24,278 bases of DNA from Nitrososphaeria archaeon (GTDB lineage Archaea > Thermoproteota > Nitrososphaeria > Nitrososphaerales > Nitrososphaeraceae): the NCBI GenBank assembly GCA_021324715.1, contig JAJPIN010000028.1:1-24278 (forward strand), in the 5' to 3' direction. Positions 15,574 to 23,358 of this stretch are shown here, piece by piece. The notes under the pieces were generated by a model, which was given only the letters and a program-made list of their open reading frames with translations, did not search any database and was not told the DNA's origin. Every line of letters begins with the position of its first letter. Position 1 is the stretch's first letter. Made by a program: the position numbers and the translations under genes.

Positions 15574-15891
15574 ATTTTAGTTCTTGATGCTTGGTGGAGT
15601 AACAAAGGGTTAATCCCATTATTACAGACAAGAAAAAATGTAAAAGTATGGCCTCCAAATCGAGAAGAGGAGAAAGATAGTACGTTGCTAGACGGAGGGG
15701 ATACTATTGAGACATATAGTAAAATCAATAGGGTCGTTGCAATTCAGGTTGAGGTCATTTGTGCTCTAAGAGAAAATGTATATTGTTCCCCTTGTCGGGA
15801 CATATTTGCTGCTGATTTAGCGGAGCGCATTTTTGAGTTTGCCAGTCCATTTATCGGAGTCAACCAAATCAGAGATACTACCACTGATTAA
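15574..15891 (+). pseudogene. Coding remnant without a proper start, unrecognised family
   Basis: The frame is open from just after a stop at 15571 and reads LVLDAWWSNKGLIPLLQTRK, later LLDGGDTIETYSKINRVVAI, then VEVICALRENVYCSPCRDIF and a helical end to 15891. Composition and third-position A/T use look coding. The only start codon in frame is TTG at 15685, which would discard the protein-like first third, so the gene has probably lost its 5' part. A CSPC pair is present. I cannot name the family; a short protein starting at 15685 is the alternative. Confidence 0.4.
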
Positions 15892-15943
15892 ATATACATT
15901 ATATCAATTCGAATTTAATTCGGATCATTTTATATTATGTATT

Positions 15944-16171
15944 CTATTGGCGATTCCTGTTGTAACAAGGAGTCTCAGCCTCATCATTATGTTTCTGTTC
16001 ATGCTTACACTTTTCTTTAGTATCAAAACAGAAATGATGTTCCCCAACTTGATCATAGCAATACTTTTTATCCGTAGCCGGTTTCGACAAGGCAAAATTA
16101 TATGAGGCGCTTATTATTGCTAAAGTAAGCACTAAAACCACAACCAATGATAGAGTTATTCTGACCTTCAT
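15944..16171 (-). CDS. Small secreted Cys/His-rich protein
   Basis: A 75-residue protein: signal peptide (about 1-30, LSLVVVLVLTLAIISASYNF) followed by a short mature part with four cysteines and many His, Lys and Glu residues (KKYCYDQVGEHHFCFD, EKCKHEQKHNDE, TPCYNR). Four cysteines suit two disulfides or a metal site, and the EHH and KHEQKH clusters could bind metal outside the cell. The family is not recognised. It lies with two further secreted Cys-rich genes on the same strand. A possible decayed copy of this gene lies at 19230-19372, sharing a 17-nt exact match. Confidence 0.7.
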   Translation of the reverse strand: MKVRITLSLVVVLVLTLAIISASYNFALSKPATDKKYCYDQVGEHHFCFDTKEKCKHEQKHNDEAETPCYNRNRQ

Positions 16172-16247
16172 ATTACTAATACGAATTTAAATGTAAAAAG
16201 TCTACTAGTAGGATATCTAATTTTAATTCTACGAAGCATTCTTTAAT

Positions 16248-16619
16248 CTAGTAACCGCCCTTCAGAGATCCACCAGACTTCGGTTGTTTGCCCTTTGTAG
16301 CAGTAGTAATATTCTCACCTGTAGTAGCACCTCCTCCAACAACACCGGCATGCGCTTTGACTAATGCATCCTTAAGGGCTGGTGGTGGTGCCGATGTAAC
16401 GATCTTAACGCAATCCCACTTACCATTTTCTTGTACTACACAATTATAACATACAGGGGGATCACCCGCCTCGCAACAAATTCCACTATTTCCTCCTTCA
16501 TCTACGTGGCAAACCGGAAATCTAACCCCAATAGCAGATACAATAGATGCTGATGAACTATAAATTGATATGACAAATAATCCGGATATAACCACAAAAA
16601 TTACAAATTTACTACGCAT
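16248..16619 (-). CDS. Small secreted six-cysteine protein (paralogue 1)
   Basis: A 123-residue protein with a signal peptide (about 1-30, containing ISIYSSSASIVSA). A cysteine module (about 37-70) follows: VCHVDEGGNSGICCEAGDPP, then VCYNC and WDCV. The order is C-x10-CC-x(7)-CxxC-x(8)-C. A low-complexity tail rich in Gly, Thr and Lys (about 75-123) ends in GGSLKGGY. The gene at 17035-17496 shares the signal-peptide motif IYSSS, the six-Cys order and a GGSL motif in the tail, so the two are diverged paralogues. The role is unknown; extracellular disulfide-bonded or metal-binding peptides are possible. ATG at 16619 is clear. Confidence 0.75.
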   Translation of the reverse strand: MRSKFVIFVVISGLFVISIYSSSASIVSAIGVRFPVCHVDEGGNSGICCEAGDPPVCYNCVVQENGKWDCVKIVTSAPPPALKDALVKAHAGVVGGGATTGENITTATKGKQPKSGGSLKGGY

Positions 16620-17034
16620 TCTACTTTGCGGTAGAATTCAGCGTATTAAACGATTGATTAACTTAGTTATTCATTTCCTTCGTTGCTACAAACCATATAT
16701 AAGATCCAATCCAAAATTCTTAGTTCCACTGTCTCAATGGTATAAACTAAATTATTTTTATTTATACTGCGGGCCCTGAGGAATGCGTGCCGATATTGGT
16801 GCTAAAGGTGGATTTTCTAATATAGGACTAGTAAACTTTAAGTTTTTCTTAGTCTTAATTTTAAGTTACTAATTTTGTTCTACTTAGAGAAATGATGTAG
16901 TCATTTTCTTATAATTGAGTTTCCTGTTTTTATCAGTTTATACATAATCAAGTAAATTAAACAGAATGAACTCATTGTGTTCAAACTCATATTGCAGTCC
17001 TATCTATGGGTTGTGGAAAGATTTGATTCCTTTC
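16620..17034. other. Intergenic region without a gene
   Basis: This 415-nt AT-rich gap lies between the two six-cysteine genes. It holds the promoter of the 16619 gene and a GC-rich spot (gcgggccctgag near 16768). Frames crossing it on the plus strand are overlaps of the neighbouring genes and look random. I see no RNA gene or repeat of note. Confidence 0.5.
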
Positions 17035-17496
17035 TTAGGGTAGTGATTTATTACTATTTGTTGGTGTATTACTACCTTCAGTGGTAACACTACGTTTGGG
17101 AACAGTATCACTTTTTAACATGCCATCATTTTTCAAAAGGCTTCCACCTTTCATAACACCTGTATTATTTGATGGTTGTTCTGTAGATTCGACCGTAATA
17201 CTGGGCTTAACTCCTTGTAAAACTTTACTAGTCATGTCGGTTTGCGTGTGAGTACAACCCATGTCGGTTCCATCACTAGTTGTTTTACATTCTGTGCAGT
17301 AGTTAATCTTCTTACCCGTTTGGGTGTCTGTCTCAGTATGGCAACAACTTTCTGTAGTTATTCCATTTTCAGTCTTCTTTACACACGCCACGTCACCTTT
17401 TTTTATTAAAGCAAATACAACAAATAGAGATGAACTGTAAATTGCGGCAACAAGCAATGTCGATAGAGCCACAAAAATAACCAATCTAGTATCCAT
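17035..17496 (-). CDS. Small secreted six-cysteine protein (paralogue 2)
   Basis: A 153-residue protein. The signal peptide (about 1-30) contains LLVAAIYSSSLFVVFA. The cysteine module (about 38-81) reads ACVKKTENGITTESCCHTET, then NYCTEC and MGCTHT. The order of cysteines, C-x(n)-CC-x(n)-CxxC-x(n)-C, equals that of the gene at 16248-16619. The tail (about 85-153) is rich in Thr, Ser, Asn and Lys, contains MKGGSLLKNDG and carries several NxS/T sequons, as in exported archaeal proteins. Function is unknown. ATG at 17496 is preceded by an AT-rich promoter-like region. Order and spacing suggest separate transcription from its paralogue. Confidence 0.75.
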   Translation of the reverse strand: MDTRLVIFVALSTLLVAAIYSSSLFVVFALIKKGDVACVKKTENGITTESCCHTETDTQTGKKINYCTECKTTSDGTDMGCTHTQTDMTSKVLQGVKPSITVESTEQPSNNTGVMKGGSLLKNDGMLKSDTVPKRSVTTEGSNTPTNSNKSLP

Positions 17497-17713
17497 TCTT
17501 GTCCAATCAACAATCTAGTCTATTAACTTTACATTAACTTTGTTCTGTATGTGCATTAAATGCAATTATACTTTGTTTATTATCTTACATAGGATTGATT
17601 GTTTCTGAATCATTTTTGACATAAATTTCGGGCCCAGGAGGGTTATCTGAAAATTCATTTAGATCCTAATCATTGAGATAATTGCTCCAACCATTTGTAC
17701 AATCTGAATGAAA

Positions 17714-17965
17714 CTACTTCTTGGAATTAGACTCTTCAAAGCATCTATCGCAATATTTCTCGATTAACGTTATCCCATCCATATCATAACTTGCTATCTT
17801 TGTAGGCATCCCTTTACATACGGCACACTCACCACCCATTATTTCCTTGACAAGGTCTCTTTTGATATCCAGTGCCAAGTCTGGATTATCTAATTTTTTC
17901 TTTAGAAATTGTAATTTATCATCCGGAACAACAATTGGTGTCACTTTCGGCTTTGGTTTTTCCAT
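17714..17965 (-). CDS. Small zinc-ribbon protein (CxxC ... EKYCDRC), paralogue 1
   Basis: An 83-residue protein. A basic, proline-rich start (MEKPKPKVTPIVVP) is followed by a helical part (about 16-45) and a C-terminal zinc ribbon (about 47-77): CAVCKGMPTKIASYDMD, then IEKYCDRCFEE. Two CxxC knuckles about 23 residues apart would bind one Zn2+. The gene at 18867-19052 shares the ribbon including EKYCDRC. Such proteins are common and unnamed in thaumarchaea; a role in nucleic-acid or protein contact is inferred from the fold only. Confidence 0.75.
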   Translation of the reverse strand: MEKPKPKVTPIVVPDDKLQFLKKKLDNPDLALDIKRDLVKEIMGGECAVCKGMPTKIASYDMDGITLIEKYCDRCFEESNSKK

Positions 17966-18244
17966 TCTAATTATACTCCAATCAGACTAGACCGTTCAAG
18001 TCTGGATTTTTTAAGTAATGAAACATAATACTGACCGATGAACTTAAACTGATCGTTTTTACTGTGTCCAGAACTATAGATCTCATTAGTGGTATTCATT
18101 AAAATTCTAATATACAACGATTCAAATATGTCTATTTATTCAAAAATGTTCTTAACCTTCCAGTGCCAGTCGTGTTTCACCCAATAGCACGGCGTCAGAG
18201 CAAATCATTGAATTCAACTTGGTTTATCAATCAATACACCTTTA

Positions 18245-18520
18245 TTGTGCATATTAAATACTAAATTTAGAACAATTTTGGAAAAAAATAAGTGCGATAA
18301 GTGTAACTTGACTATCCATCCTAATTTCATAGGTTATCATAAGTGTGATCATCAAAACTGTCCAATCTGTAAGAGTCCTATTTCTCCTTCACAATATTGG
18401 TTCCACATAAGATCACATCCGGGTCATGAAAATGATAGCCCGCCACCGCCAAAAGAACGTACATTTGAGAATAGAGGAAAACCAAACCACTTCGGTTATG
18501 GCAATTATCAAAGGAACTAA
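18245..18520 (+). CDS. Small Cys/His zinc-finger protein
   Basis: A 91-residue protein with several candidate zinc ligands: CDKC (17-20), HKCDH, CPIC (39-42), then WFHIRSHPGH. The CPIC-x12-H-x(3)-H part has the shape of a C2H2 finger, and the earlier CDKC with H/C residues could form a second site. The C-terminus is Pro/Arg/Asn-rich and probably disordered. The start is uncertain: TTG at 18245 gives the full frame, and a later TTG (about 18278) would begin MEKNKCDKC. No neighbour on the same strand. Family not recognised. Confidence 0.65.
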   Translation: MCILNTKFRTILEKNKCDKCNLTIHPNFIGYHKCDHQNCPICKSPISPSQYWFHIRSHPGHENDSPPPPKERTFENRGKPNHFGYGNYQRN

Positions 18521-18602
18521 TCAGGAATTATTTTATTTGGCACTGATTTTAAAAGTGTTCTGCCGTTTTGCTAACTGAGAACATCAATATTTTAAGAAAT
18601 AA

Positions 18603-18791
18603 TTAGATTCTTTTGGAATCGAATATTTTGGATCGATGCCACGGCTTAACCCTAATTTTTTGTCTGCAGTCTTTACAGCGCAGAATTTCCTTTGGATATT
18701 TCAATTCGCAGGTGGAACAATAATTGAAATAATTATAATCTATCCTCTTGGAAATTGCTTTTACCCTACTGTCTTTGAATACCCTAAGCAT
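18603..18791 (-). CDS. Small zinc-ribbon protein (CSTC/CKDC)
   Basis: A 62-residue protein with a helical start (MLRVFKDSRVKAISKRI) and a compact ribbon: NYCSTCELKYPKEILRCKDC, then RQKIRVKPWHRSK. The two CxxC knuckles lie 12 residues apart, and the very basic C-terminal end suggests contact with nucleic acid. The pattern (first knuckle, E-I-L-R-C turn, second knuckle, basic RxKP end) is one I associate with small thaumarchaeal zinc ribbons of unknown role. ATG at 18791. Confidence 0.65.
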   Translation of the reverse strand: MLRVFKDSRVKAISKRIDYNYFNYCSTCELKYPKEILRCKDCRQKIRVKPWHRSKIFDSKRI

Positions 18792-18866
18792 GTTATCGAC
18801 AAGTTATCTTCTATCTAACATATTTGTTACTATATTATGGTGTTTGTGACCAAAACTTGTTTGGCA

Positions 18867-19052
18867 TTATTTAGCTGAACTTTCTTCAATTTCCCTAGCG
18901 CATCTATCGCAATACTTCTCTATTATTATTGCCCCTTCGGTATCGTATTTGACTAACATGGTTGCAGGTTCTCCGCATGCTACACAAAATCTCGAATGCT
19001 TTTCTGCACTTGATGTAAACGGCTCAATGCTTTTTAGTGTCTTTTCTAACAA
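18867..19052 (-). CDS. Small zinc-ribbon protein (CxxC ... EKYCDRC), paralogue 2
   Basis: A 61-residue protein. Residues 23-52 read CVACGEPATMLVKYDTEG, then IIIEKYCDRCARE, matching the ribbon of the 17714-17965 protein nearly position by position (CxxC, KYD-G, IEKYCDRC, acidic end). The N-terminal arm is shorter and unrelated. The TTG start at 19052 is the only one in frame before the ribbon. The two paralogues lie about 1 kb apart on the same strand. Confidence 0.7.
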   Translation of the reverse strand: MLEKTLKSIEPFTSSAEKHSRFCVACGEPATMLVKYDTEGAIIIEKYCDRCAREIEESSAK

Positions 19053-19229
19053 TTATATCTTCTCTAATTAAGTATAATGAATGTACACTATAAACCATAC
19101 TAACAACAGAAAAAAAATCACTTAATATCATATCAATTTGTTATTAATATCTATACGGTTTAGCTTGTGTTTTGTGGGAACCTGTGGAATATCACACTAG
19201 TCGGAGTTCAGAATTTGTTCATTTCAAGA

Positions 19230-19372
19230 TTTCTATGTTTTCTCTTATCGTCTCCCATGTTTCTGTATTCTATGACAGGAGTTGCTAGTTCTGTTAAGAA
19301 TTATGGAATTTGTCACAAAACATTCACGTGTCTTGAATTAATACCTCTGAAAGATAAAATTATATGAGGCGC
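19230..19372 (-). pseudogene. Possible relic of a secreted Cys-rich gene (like 15944-16171)
   Basis: The 17-mer aaaattatatgaggcgc at 19356-19372 also occurs at 16094-16110, where it encodes the end of the signal peptide of the gene at 15944-16171. Downstream on the minus strand a frame reads KTRECFVTNS...NSCHRIQKHG, loosely like FCFDT...TPCYNR of that gene, but stops interrupt it and no leader remains upstream. The exact match is certain; descent from a common gene is tentative. Confidence 0.3.
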
Positions 19373-19445
19373 GATATCGACGAAACTCTGATTCTCGGGT
19401 TTTACGGAACAATCGCATACTTAGATAATCCGTTGGTAGAAACAT

Positions 19446-19616
19446 GGAGGGATGAATTGGACTTCCAGATGGACCGGATTTAGAATTTCTAGTTTCTCTT
19501 AGTAAGAATAAATAATTGGAAAAGTATTTAGTTCCTTTGACAATTAAGGTCCATTGGATTCGAACCGTTCATGTAGCGTTTTACTAACTAGGTATTTAGC
19601 CTTTTGATCCGCCAAG
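19446..19616. repeat. Dispersed repeat, copy B, with a tRNA-like segment
   Basis: This copy has the same order as copy A at 6427-6605: ggagggatgaat (19446-19457), a short possible hairpin, an identical 23-nt block (19478-19500), a variable 50-nt middle, then ggattcgaacc and ggtatttagc (19591-19600). The distance between blocks is 113 nt here and 118 nt in copy A. The minus strand reads ggttcgaatcc followed by aatggacc, like a tRNA T-arm and acceptor strand. Differences between copies are spread evenly, so both are old or under loose constraint. The rest of 19053-19690 holds no convincing gene apart from the relic at 19230. Confidence 0.7.
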
Positions 19617-19690
19617 AAGTTTATGATTAGAGCGTATAGAAAGATCCAAATTATCGTTTAATTATAATATCACGTAATACAAGATAGTGC

Positions 19691-19888
19691 ATGGTATTTG
19701 AAGATGAGCACATAATTCGATGTAGCGAATGTGGAAGAAACTTAATAGTTAAAGATAATGTAAATAATGGGGTTGCATTTCTGAGTCACCTAAAGTTGGA
19801 TCATGGTATTTCCTACGTGCCTCAACGCATGACTAAGGCCAAGACTAAAGTTAATACTGGACAACAATTACAAAAAATGGATTCTTAG
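19691..19888 (+). CDS. Small C2H2-like zinc-finger protein
   Basis: A 65-residue protein with one finger at about 11-38: CSECGRNLIVKDNVNNGVAF, then LSHLKLDHG. The spacing CxxC-x(17)-H-x(4)-H is that of a loose C2H2 finger. A basic, Gln-rich tail (RMTKAKTKVNTGQQLQK) follows. ATG at 19691 lies in an AT-rich context and gives a very short N-terminal arm. DNA or RNA binding is plausible from the finger and basic tail; nothing more specific can be said. Confidence 0.7.
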   Translation: MVFEDEHIIRCSECGRNLIVKDNVNNGVAFLSHLKLDHGISYVPQRMTKAKTKVNTGQQLQKMDS

Positions 19889-20343
19889 TTTTATGCTAGA
19901 GTCATTACTTACTATCAGATACAAACTATTGGTTACTAAGAATTTCAAAATCTATTAGAATTTAGAATTGGAAAAATGGCTAATATTTTGTATGATTCTA
20001 GTAGACAGAACTAATCAAAACATTGATGGGAAAAGAGGGATCTCAACCCACCAACGTTAACTGAATTAATAGAACAAGGTATAAAATGTTTATGGTTGGT
20101 TTCCTCAATCGTAAGATGGAATGATACTTTATCACATGCAATGCCAAGTAATTAATGACACCTACTGATTGTTTAACTCCACCAATGCTAATGAACCCAA
20201 TTTATTCCTGTGCATTAGTAATATTTCTTCACTCATAATAGTTGGAATTGTGAATTTGAGGCAAAGAGGGCTTTCGATGTTAAATTTTCAGAGTCAATAC
20301 GCTACATTAAATAGGGCAATAGAGTATATTATATTGGGTTTTT
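19889..20343. other. Intergenic region without a supported gene
   Basis: The 455-nt stretch contains only short frames with random-looking composition, including one of 62 codons at 20169-20357 that overlaps the next gene. A TATA-like tatattata at 20325-20333 probably serves the gene beginning at 20365. Confidence 0.5.
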
Positions 20344-20364
20344 TTGAAACAAAATAGTTTCCCT

Positions 20365-20673
20365 ATGCGGGAATGGCATGTTAAACATATGGAACAAACT
20401 GTTGTTAGGTTTGTGAGAGGATTATCTGAAAATGCGTCGCGATGGGAGAAAAGATTGAATAATAAGTATGGGAAAATAAGCAGAGTAATTAAGAGAATTG
20501 ACTATGACGTAAAGCACGGTGTTACAAATAAACAAGTCTTTTCATTTTTGCAACTAATGAGAACGGATTCCGTTTACCTAGAAGTTATGGATTGTTCTGG
20601 TTCAATGGAAAGATTGAATGAATTAGAATCGTATTATAAAGAATCATCTCCGCAATTGTCTTTTAACTTTTAA
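20365..20673 (+). CDS. Small basic helical protein of unknown function
   Basis: A 102-residue protein from ATG at 20365 (a TTG at 20344 would add seven residues). I prefer the ATG because the TATA-like tatattata ends 31 nt before it but only 10 nt before the TTG. The protein looks helical and basic (MREWHVKHMEQTVVRFVRGL, RWEKRLNNKYGKISRVIKRI), then QVFSFLQLMRTDSVYLEVMD and an amphipathic C-terminal helix. The family is not recognised. It has no cysteine pairs, unlike most genes around it. No operon partner. Confidence 0.65.
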   Translation: MREWHVKHMEQTVVRFVRGLSENASRWEKRLNNKYGKISRVIKRIDYDVKHGVTNKQVFSFLQLMRTDSVYLEVMDCSGSMERLNELESYYKESSPQLSFNF

Positions 20674-20876
20674 CTGTAATGACGCTGTTACTAGAAAAGT
20701 TAATTGATATTTAAAAGATTAACTGGATTACCGTGTTTGTAAATCAAATCCGAATAATTTTTATCCCGTCAAACTTTTTTGTTCGGCTCTTAGGAAGACC
20801 AAGATACCGTAAATGACCAGAAATTAAGGTAATCAGTACGGCTAAAATGATATAGATTCACTATCTTTCCAATCTA

Positions 20877-21869
20877 TTACACAATTTTTTGTGATATCGA
20901 TTTTCTAAGTTTGCTAATACCATACCCAGACTTGGGTGATACAATAATTGGATGCTCTATTTTTAACTCCTTTAAAGTCCTATTAACATCATCAAATTCA
21001 GCTTTGTCTATTTTTGAAAAAACAATTACAATTTTTTCTTTGTCTACGTTCAACTCTTGTAAGACGTTGATGCAGCTGTAATATTTTATTTTTATTTTAT
21101 CCACAGGATCTGATGAATCAATAAGAAGAAGAATGATATCCGCCTGAAGAGATTCTTCAAGGGTCGACTTAAACGCCTCAATCATATAAGTAGGGAGTCC
21201 TCTTATGAATCCAACTGTGTCGCTAAGCAAAATTTTCTGTCCATTAATAACAAAAGATCTTGTCGTAGTTGAGAGAGTTGTAAATAAATTTTCAGAAGTT
21301 TTCCTACTTTCCATAGTTAGCAAGTTGAAGAGGGTAGTTTTACCCGAACTTGTGTACCCCACTAGGGAAACTATCGGCATTTTGTTCTCTATTCGCTGAT
21401 TATGGTAAAGATCACGTTTTCTTCTAGAATCTGCCAACTTTTCTAAAATGAATCCCATCCTCCTCTTCAGATCCCTAAATTTTACGTCAACGATGTATTC
21501 TCCACTGCCACCTTTTCCTGGTCTCTCGTTAGCTACTAAAAGCTTGGTATTTTCTTTTACCCGCGGTAATTCGTATTTAATTTCTGCGAGCTGAATCTGT
21601 AATTTCGCTTCGCTCGTGGTAGATCTAATGTAAAACGGGTCAAGAATTAACCTTTCTCTGTCTATTACCTTTATACCGGTAGACTTCTCTAAATTGTAGA
21701 TTTGCTTAGGTGTCATATGTTCATCAACAATAATTTGGTCAGATTTAGTATGTTGAAGAAATTGATTAATTTCTTCGACCTTGCCAGAACCTAGACCATA
21801 TTGATGATGCCTTAGGTTTTTTTGAGTAAAAGACCTTACAATGTTCACATTGCCTAATGACTCCACCAA
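20877..21869 (-). CDS. hflX: HflX-type GTPase
   Basis: Residues are numbered from GTG at 21869. The HflX N-terminal domain carries QKNLRHHQYGLGSGKVEEI (16-34) and ERPGKGGSGE (115-124, the variant GPGE region), followed by a coiled-coil linker. The G domain follows: P-loop GYTSSGKTT (171-179), FTTLSTTTR (196-204), DTVGFIRGLP (217-226), and SKID (285-288) where NKxD is usual. HflX binds ribosomes, splitting or rescuing stalled ones under stress. The frame continues upstream with KQNVILVTYPDDF and QEGKGL, which is typical HflX N-terminal sequence, but no ATG/GTG/TTG lies before it. Either an ATT (21939-21941) or CTG (21936-21938) start is used, or the N-terminal strand is lost. That region overlaps the end of the preceding zinc gene. 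Confidence 0.92.
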   Translation of the reverse strand: MVESLGNVNIVRSFTQKNLRHHQYGLGSGKVEEINQFLQHTKSDQIIVDEHMTPKQIYNLEKSTGIKVIDRERLILDPFYIRSTTSEAKLQIQLAEIKYELPRVKENTKLLVANERPGKGGSGEYIVDVKFRDLKRRMGFILEKLADSRRKRDLYHNQRIENKMPIVSLVGYTSSGKTTLFNLLTMESRKTSENLFTTLSTTTRSFVINGQKILLSDTVGFIRGLPTYMIEAFKSTLEESLQADIILLLIDSSDPVDKIKIKYYSCINVLQELNVDKEKIVIVFSKIDKAEFDDVNRTLKELKIEHPIIVSPKSGYGISKLRKSISQKIV

Positions 21870-21934
21870 ACCTTTTCCTTCCTGCTTGCTAAAATCGTCA
21901 GGATACGTGACTAGTATAACATTTTGCTTAATTT

Positions 21935-22123
21935 TCAGAATGTTTCAGGTCCGGACCAGTCCATATAATCATCAGATGAATAATCGTTTTTGTGTCCCCT
22001 TGAACACACATGTGGCGTTGCTGAATTAGCGTTTAATTTGGAACCTTTTTTGGTATCTTCAGGTATATAAACACCGGGAAACACTTCACCACAGTTCTTG
22101 CATTTTAACATCAGCATAGGCAT
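21935..22123 (-). CDS. Small zinc-ribbon-like protein upstream of hflX
   Basis: A 62-residue protein: MLKCKNCGEVFPGVYIPEDT (5-24), then a linker and TPHVCSRGHKNDYSSDDY. The ligands CxxC and C-x3-H, about 29 residues apart, suggest one zinc site. The remainder is acidic. It is probably translated with hflX: its stop (TGA, 21935-21937) lies inside the upstream extension of the HflX frame. I have no family name. ATG at 22123; two further in-frame Met codons follow at once, so the start could be 6-12 nt later. Confidence 0.7.
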   Translation of the reverse strand: MPMLMLKCKNCGEVFPGVYIPEDTKKGSKLNANSATPHVCSRGHKNDYSSDDYMDWSGPETF

Positions 22124-22354
22124 TTGTCTTAAACTAACTATTATAGGATGTCAATACTATTAATATCTACCTACACTAATTTTCTAGTAAAAATGGATTA
22201 ACTGTCACCAATAATTAGCAATATCATATATCGATCAGATGTATTCGTTATTCGCTACTAGTATCTCCAAGACTTAATCATTTTTAGGAGCACTAAGGGT
22301 AATTCAGAGTTTCAAGTTCTAGTACCAAATGATACTTAAAAATAAATCATAATT

Positions 22355-22618
22355 TTATTGAATTAGGTCCAAGACCATTTTCAATTCATCTATCTCATTC
22401 TCTATAGCTTGTCTGTCTACCTCATCTCTACCGTTTTGCGCCGTGTAGTTTACCAACCTTTGACATGCTTCAATCTGTCCTAATATCAAGTCCTTCTTAT
22501 CGTGACATAAACTGTGGTAGCTATCAATCAAGGAATACGTTACTTTTCTCTTCTTATCCACGCATCCACAAGTTTTGGCCACAATGCCATAGGGTGTTTC
22601 TGCTTCGGAAATATTCAA
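22355..22618 (-). CDS. Small helical protein coupled to the upstream zinc gene
   Basis: An 87-residue protein with a TTG start at 22618. The sequence TTGA makes its start overlap the stop of the gene at 22615-22884, the usual sign of translational coupling. The N-terminal half has a CGC motif and charged turns (AKTCGCVDKKRKVTYSLIDS), with further Cys and His (SYHSLCHDKKD, EACQR). The C-terminal half is a long amphipathic helix (VDRQAIENEIDELKMVLDLI). The Cys/His content suggests metal binding, but the pattern is not one I recognise. Confidence 0.65.
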   Translation of the reverse strand: MNISEAETPYGIVAKTCGCVDKKRKVTYSLIDSYHSLCHDKKDLILGQIEACQRLVNYTAQNGRDEVDRQAIENEIDELKMVLDLIQ

Positions 22619-22884
22619 TTTAGTAAGACACCTTCATTGGAATCAAACCAGAATTCTAGGACCATGCCATGAATATAATCATAAACTGGTCTGTATGACT
22701 CGTTAGCTGATACAGGCATTGATTCTATTTCATTATTACTACACAAAGGACAAGTATTGGGAATGATTAAGTTGGTCAAGCATGTAGCACACCAAAGACA
22801 TGATTTACAGATCAACAAATTTCTCTTGTCAATAAACTTATCTTTGTTTTCATAGAGCAGCGGATAAATCTTCGAAGAGGTCAC
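22615..22884 (-). CDS. Small zinc-ribbon protein (treble CxxC)
   Basis: An 89-residue protein. After a basic start (MTSSKIYPLLYENKDKFIDK) come LLICKSCLWCATCLTNLIIP and NTCPLCSNNEIESMP. Three CxxC-type pairs close together (CKSC, CATC, CPLC) could hold one or two zinc ions. The C-terminal part (YRPVYDYIHGMVLEFWFDSN) is a folded alpha/beta-looking extension. The start is GTG at 22884. It forms a two-gene unit with the gene at 22355-22618 (4-nt overlap). Confidence 0.7.
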   Translation of the reverse strand: MTSSKIYPLLYENKDKFIDKRNLLICKSCLWCATCLTNLIIPNTCPLCSNNEIESMPVSANESYRPVYDYIHGMVLEFWFDSNEGVLLN

Positions 22885-23015
22885 AATAACGAATCATAGC
22901 CTAACGCTTTTTGAATATTGATTTTATTTAACATCAATTATGTTGAGTTTGGATGGCATTTAAGCATATCTAATATTCGTAATAGCAACAGAAGGAATAG
23001 AATGGTTTAGAAAAT

Positions 23016-23116
23016 ATGTATAACTTACCATAATATTACGAATATTCCCCCTATTACAAACAAAGATAACAGAATAAGTTATGTATGACTTAATAACTTA
23101 CGAATGTTCCCTATTG
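23016..23116 (+). repeat. Pair of imperfect direct repeats (about 40 nt, 65-nt period)
   Basis: The stretch 23016-23057 (atgtataactta, then ttacgaatattcccc) is repeated with small changes at 23081-23116 (atgtatgactta, then ttacgaatgttccc). It lies in the 474-nt gap 22885-23358 between divergent genes. No coding frame or RNA gene is evident in the gap. The repeats could be paired binding sites or a simple local duplication. Confidence 0.45.
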
Positions 23117-23358
23117 TTAGGAATTATAGCGTTTATACTTTTTGTAGTTAGTTTTCACTACGTTTTTTGTTAGAGAACTTAAAATTTTTACCACAGATCA
23201 CTCAACTCATTCTTTAAAAGTGGGTTAGTCGCACACTGTTTTAAGAACTCTCACTGATAACTTTTAAAAGCTTATATGATTCGAAGACGTTATCTTGATT
23301 AGTAAATAATAGTTGTGATGCTCTCCAATCTGAAACAAAACTATTAGGATGATACAAA

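Noticed and set aside
17627..17670. Further copy of the dispersed repeat (cgggcccaggaggg ... atttagatcc)
   Set aside because: Only short, gapped similarity to copies A and C; not enough to separate from chance.
20169..20357. Plus-strand frame of 62 codons
   Set aside because: Composition is random-looking, it overlaps the next gene and its promoter, and no motif is seen.
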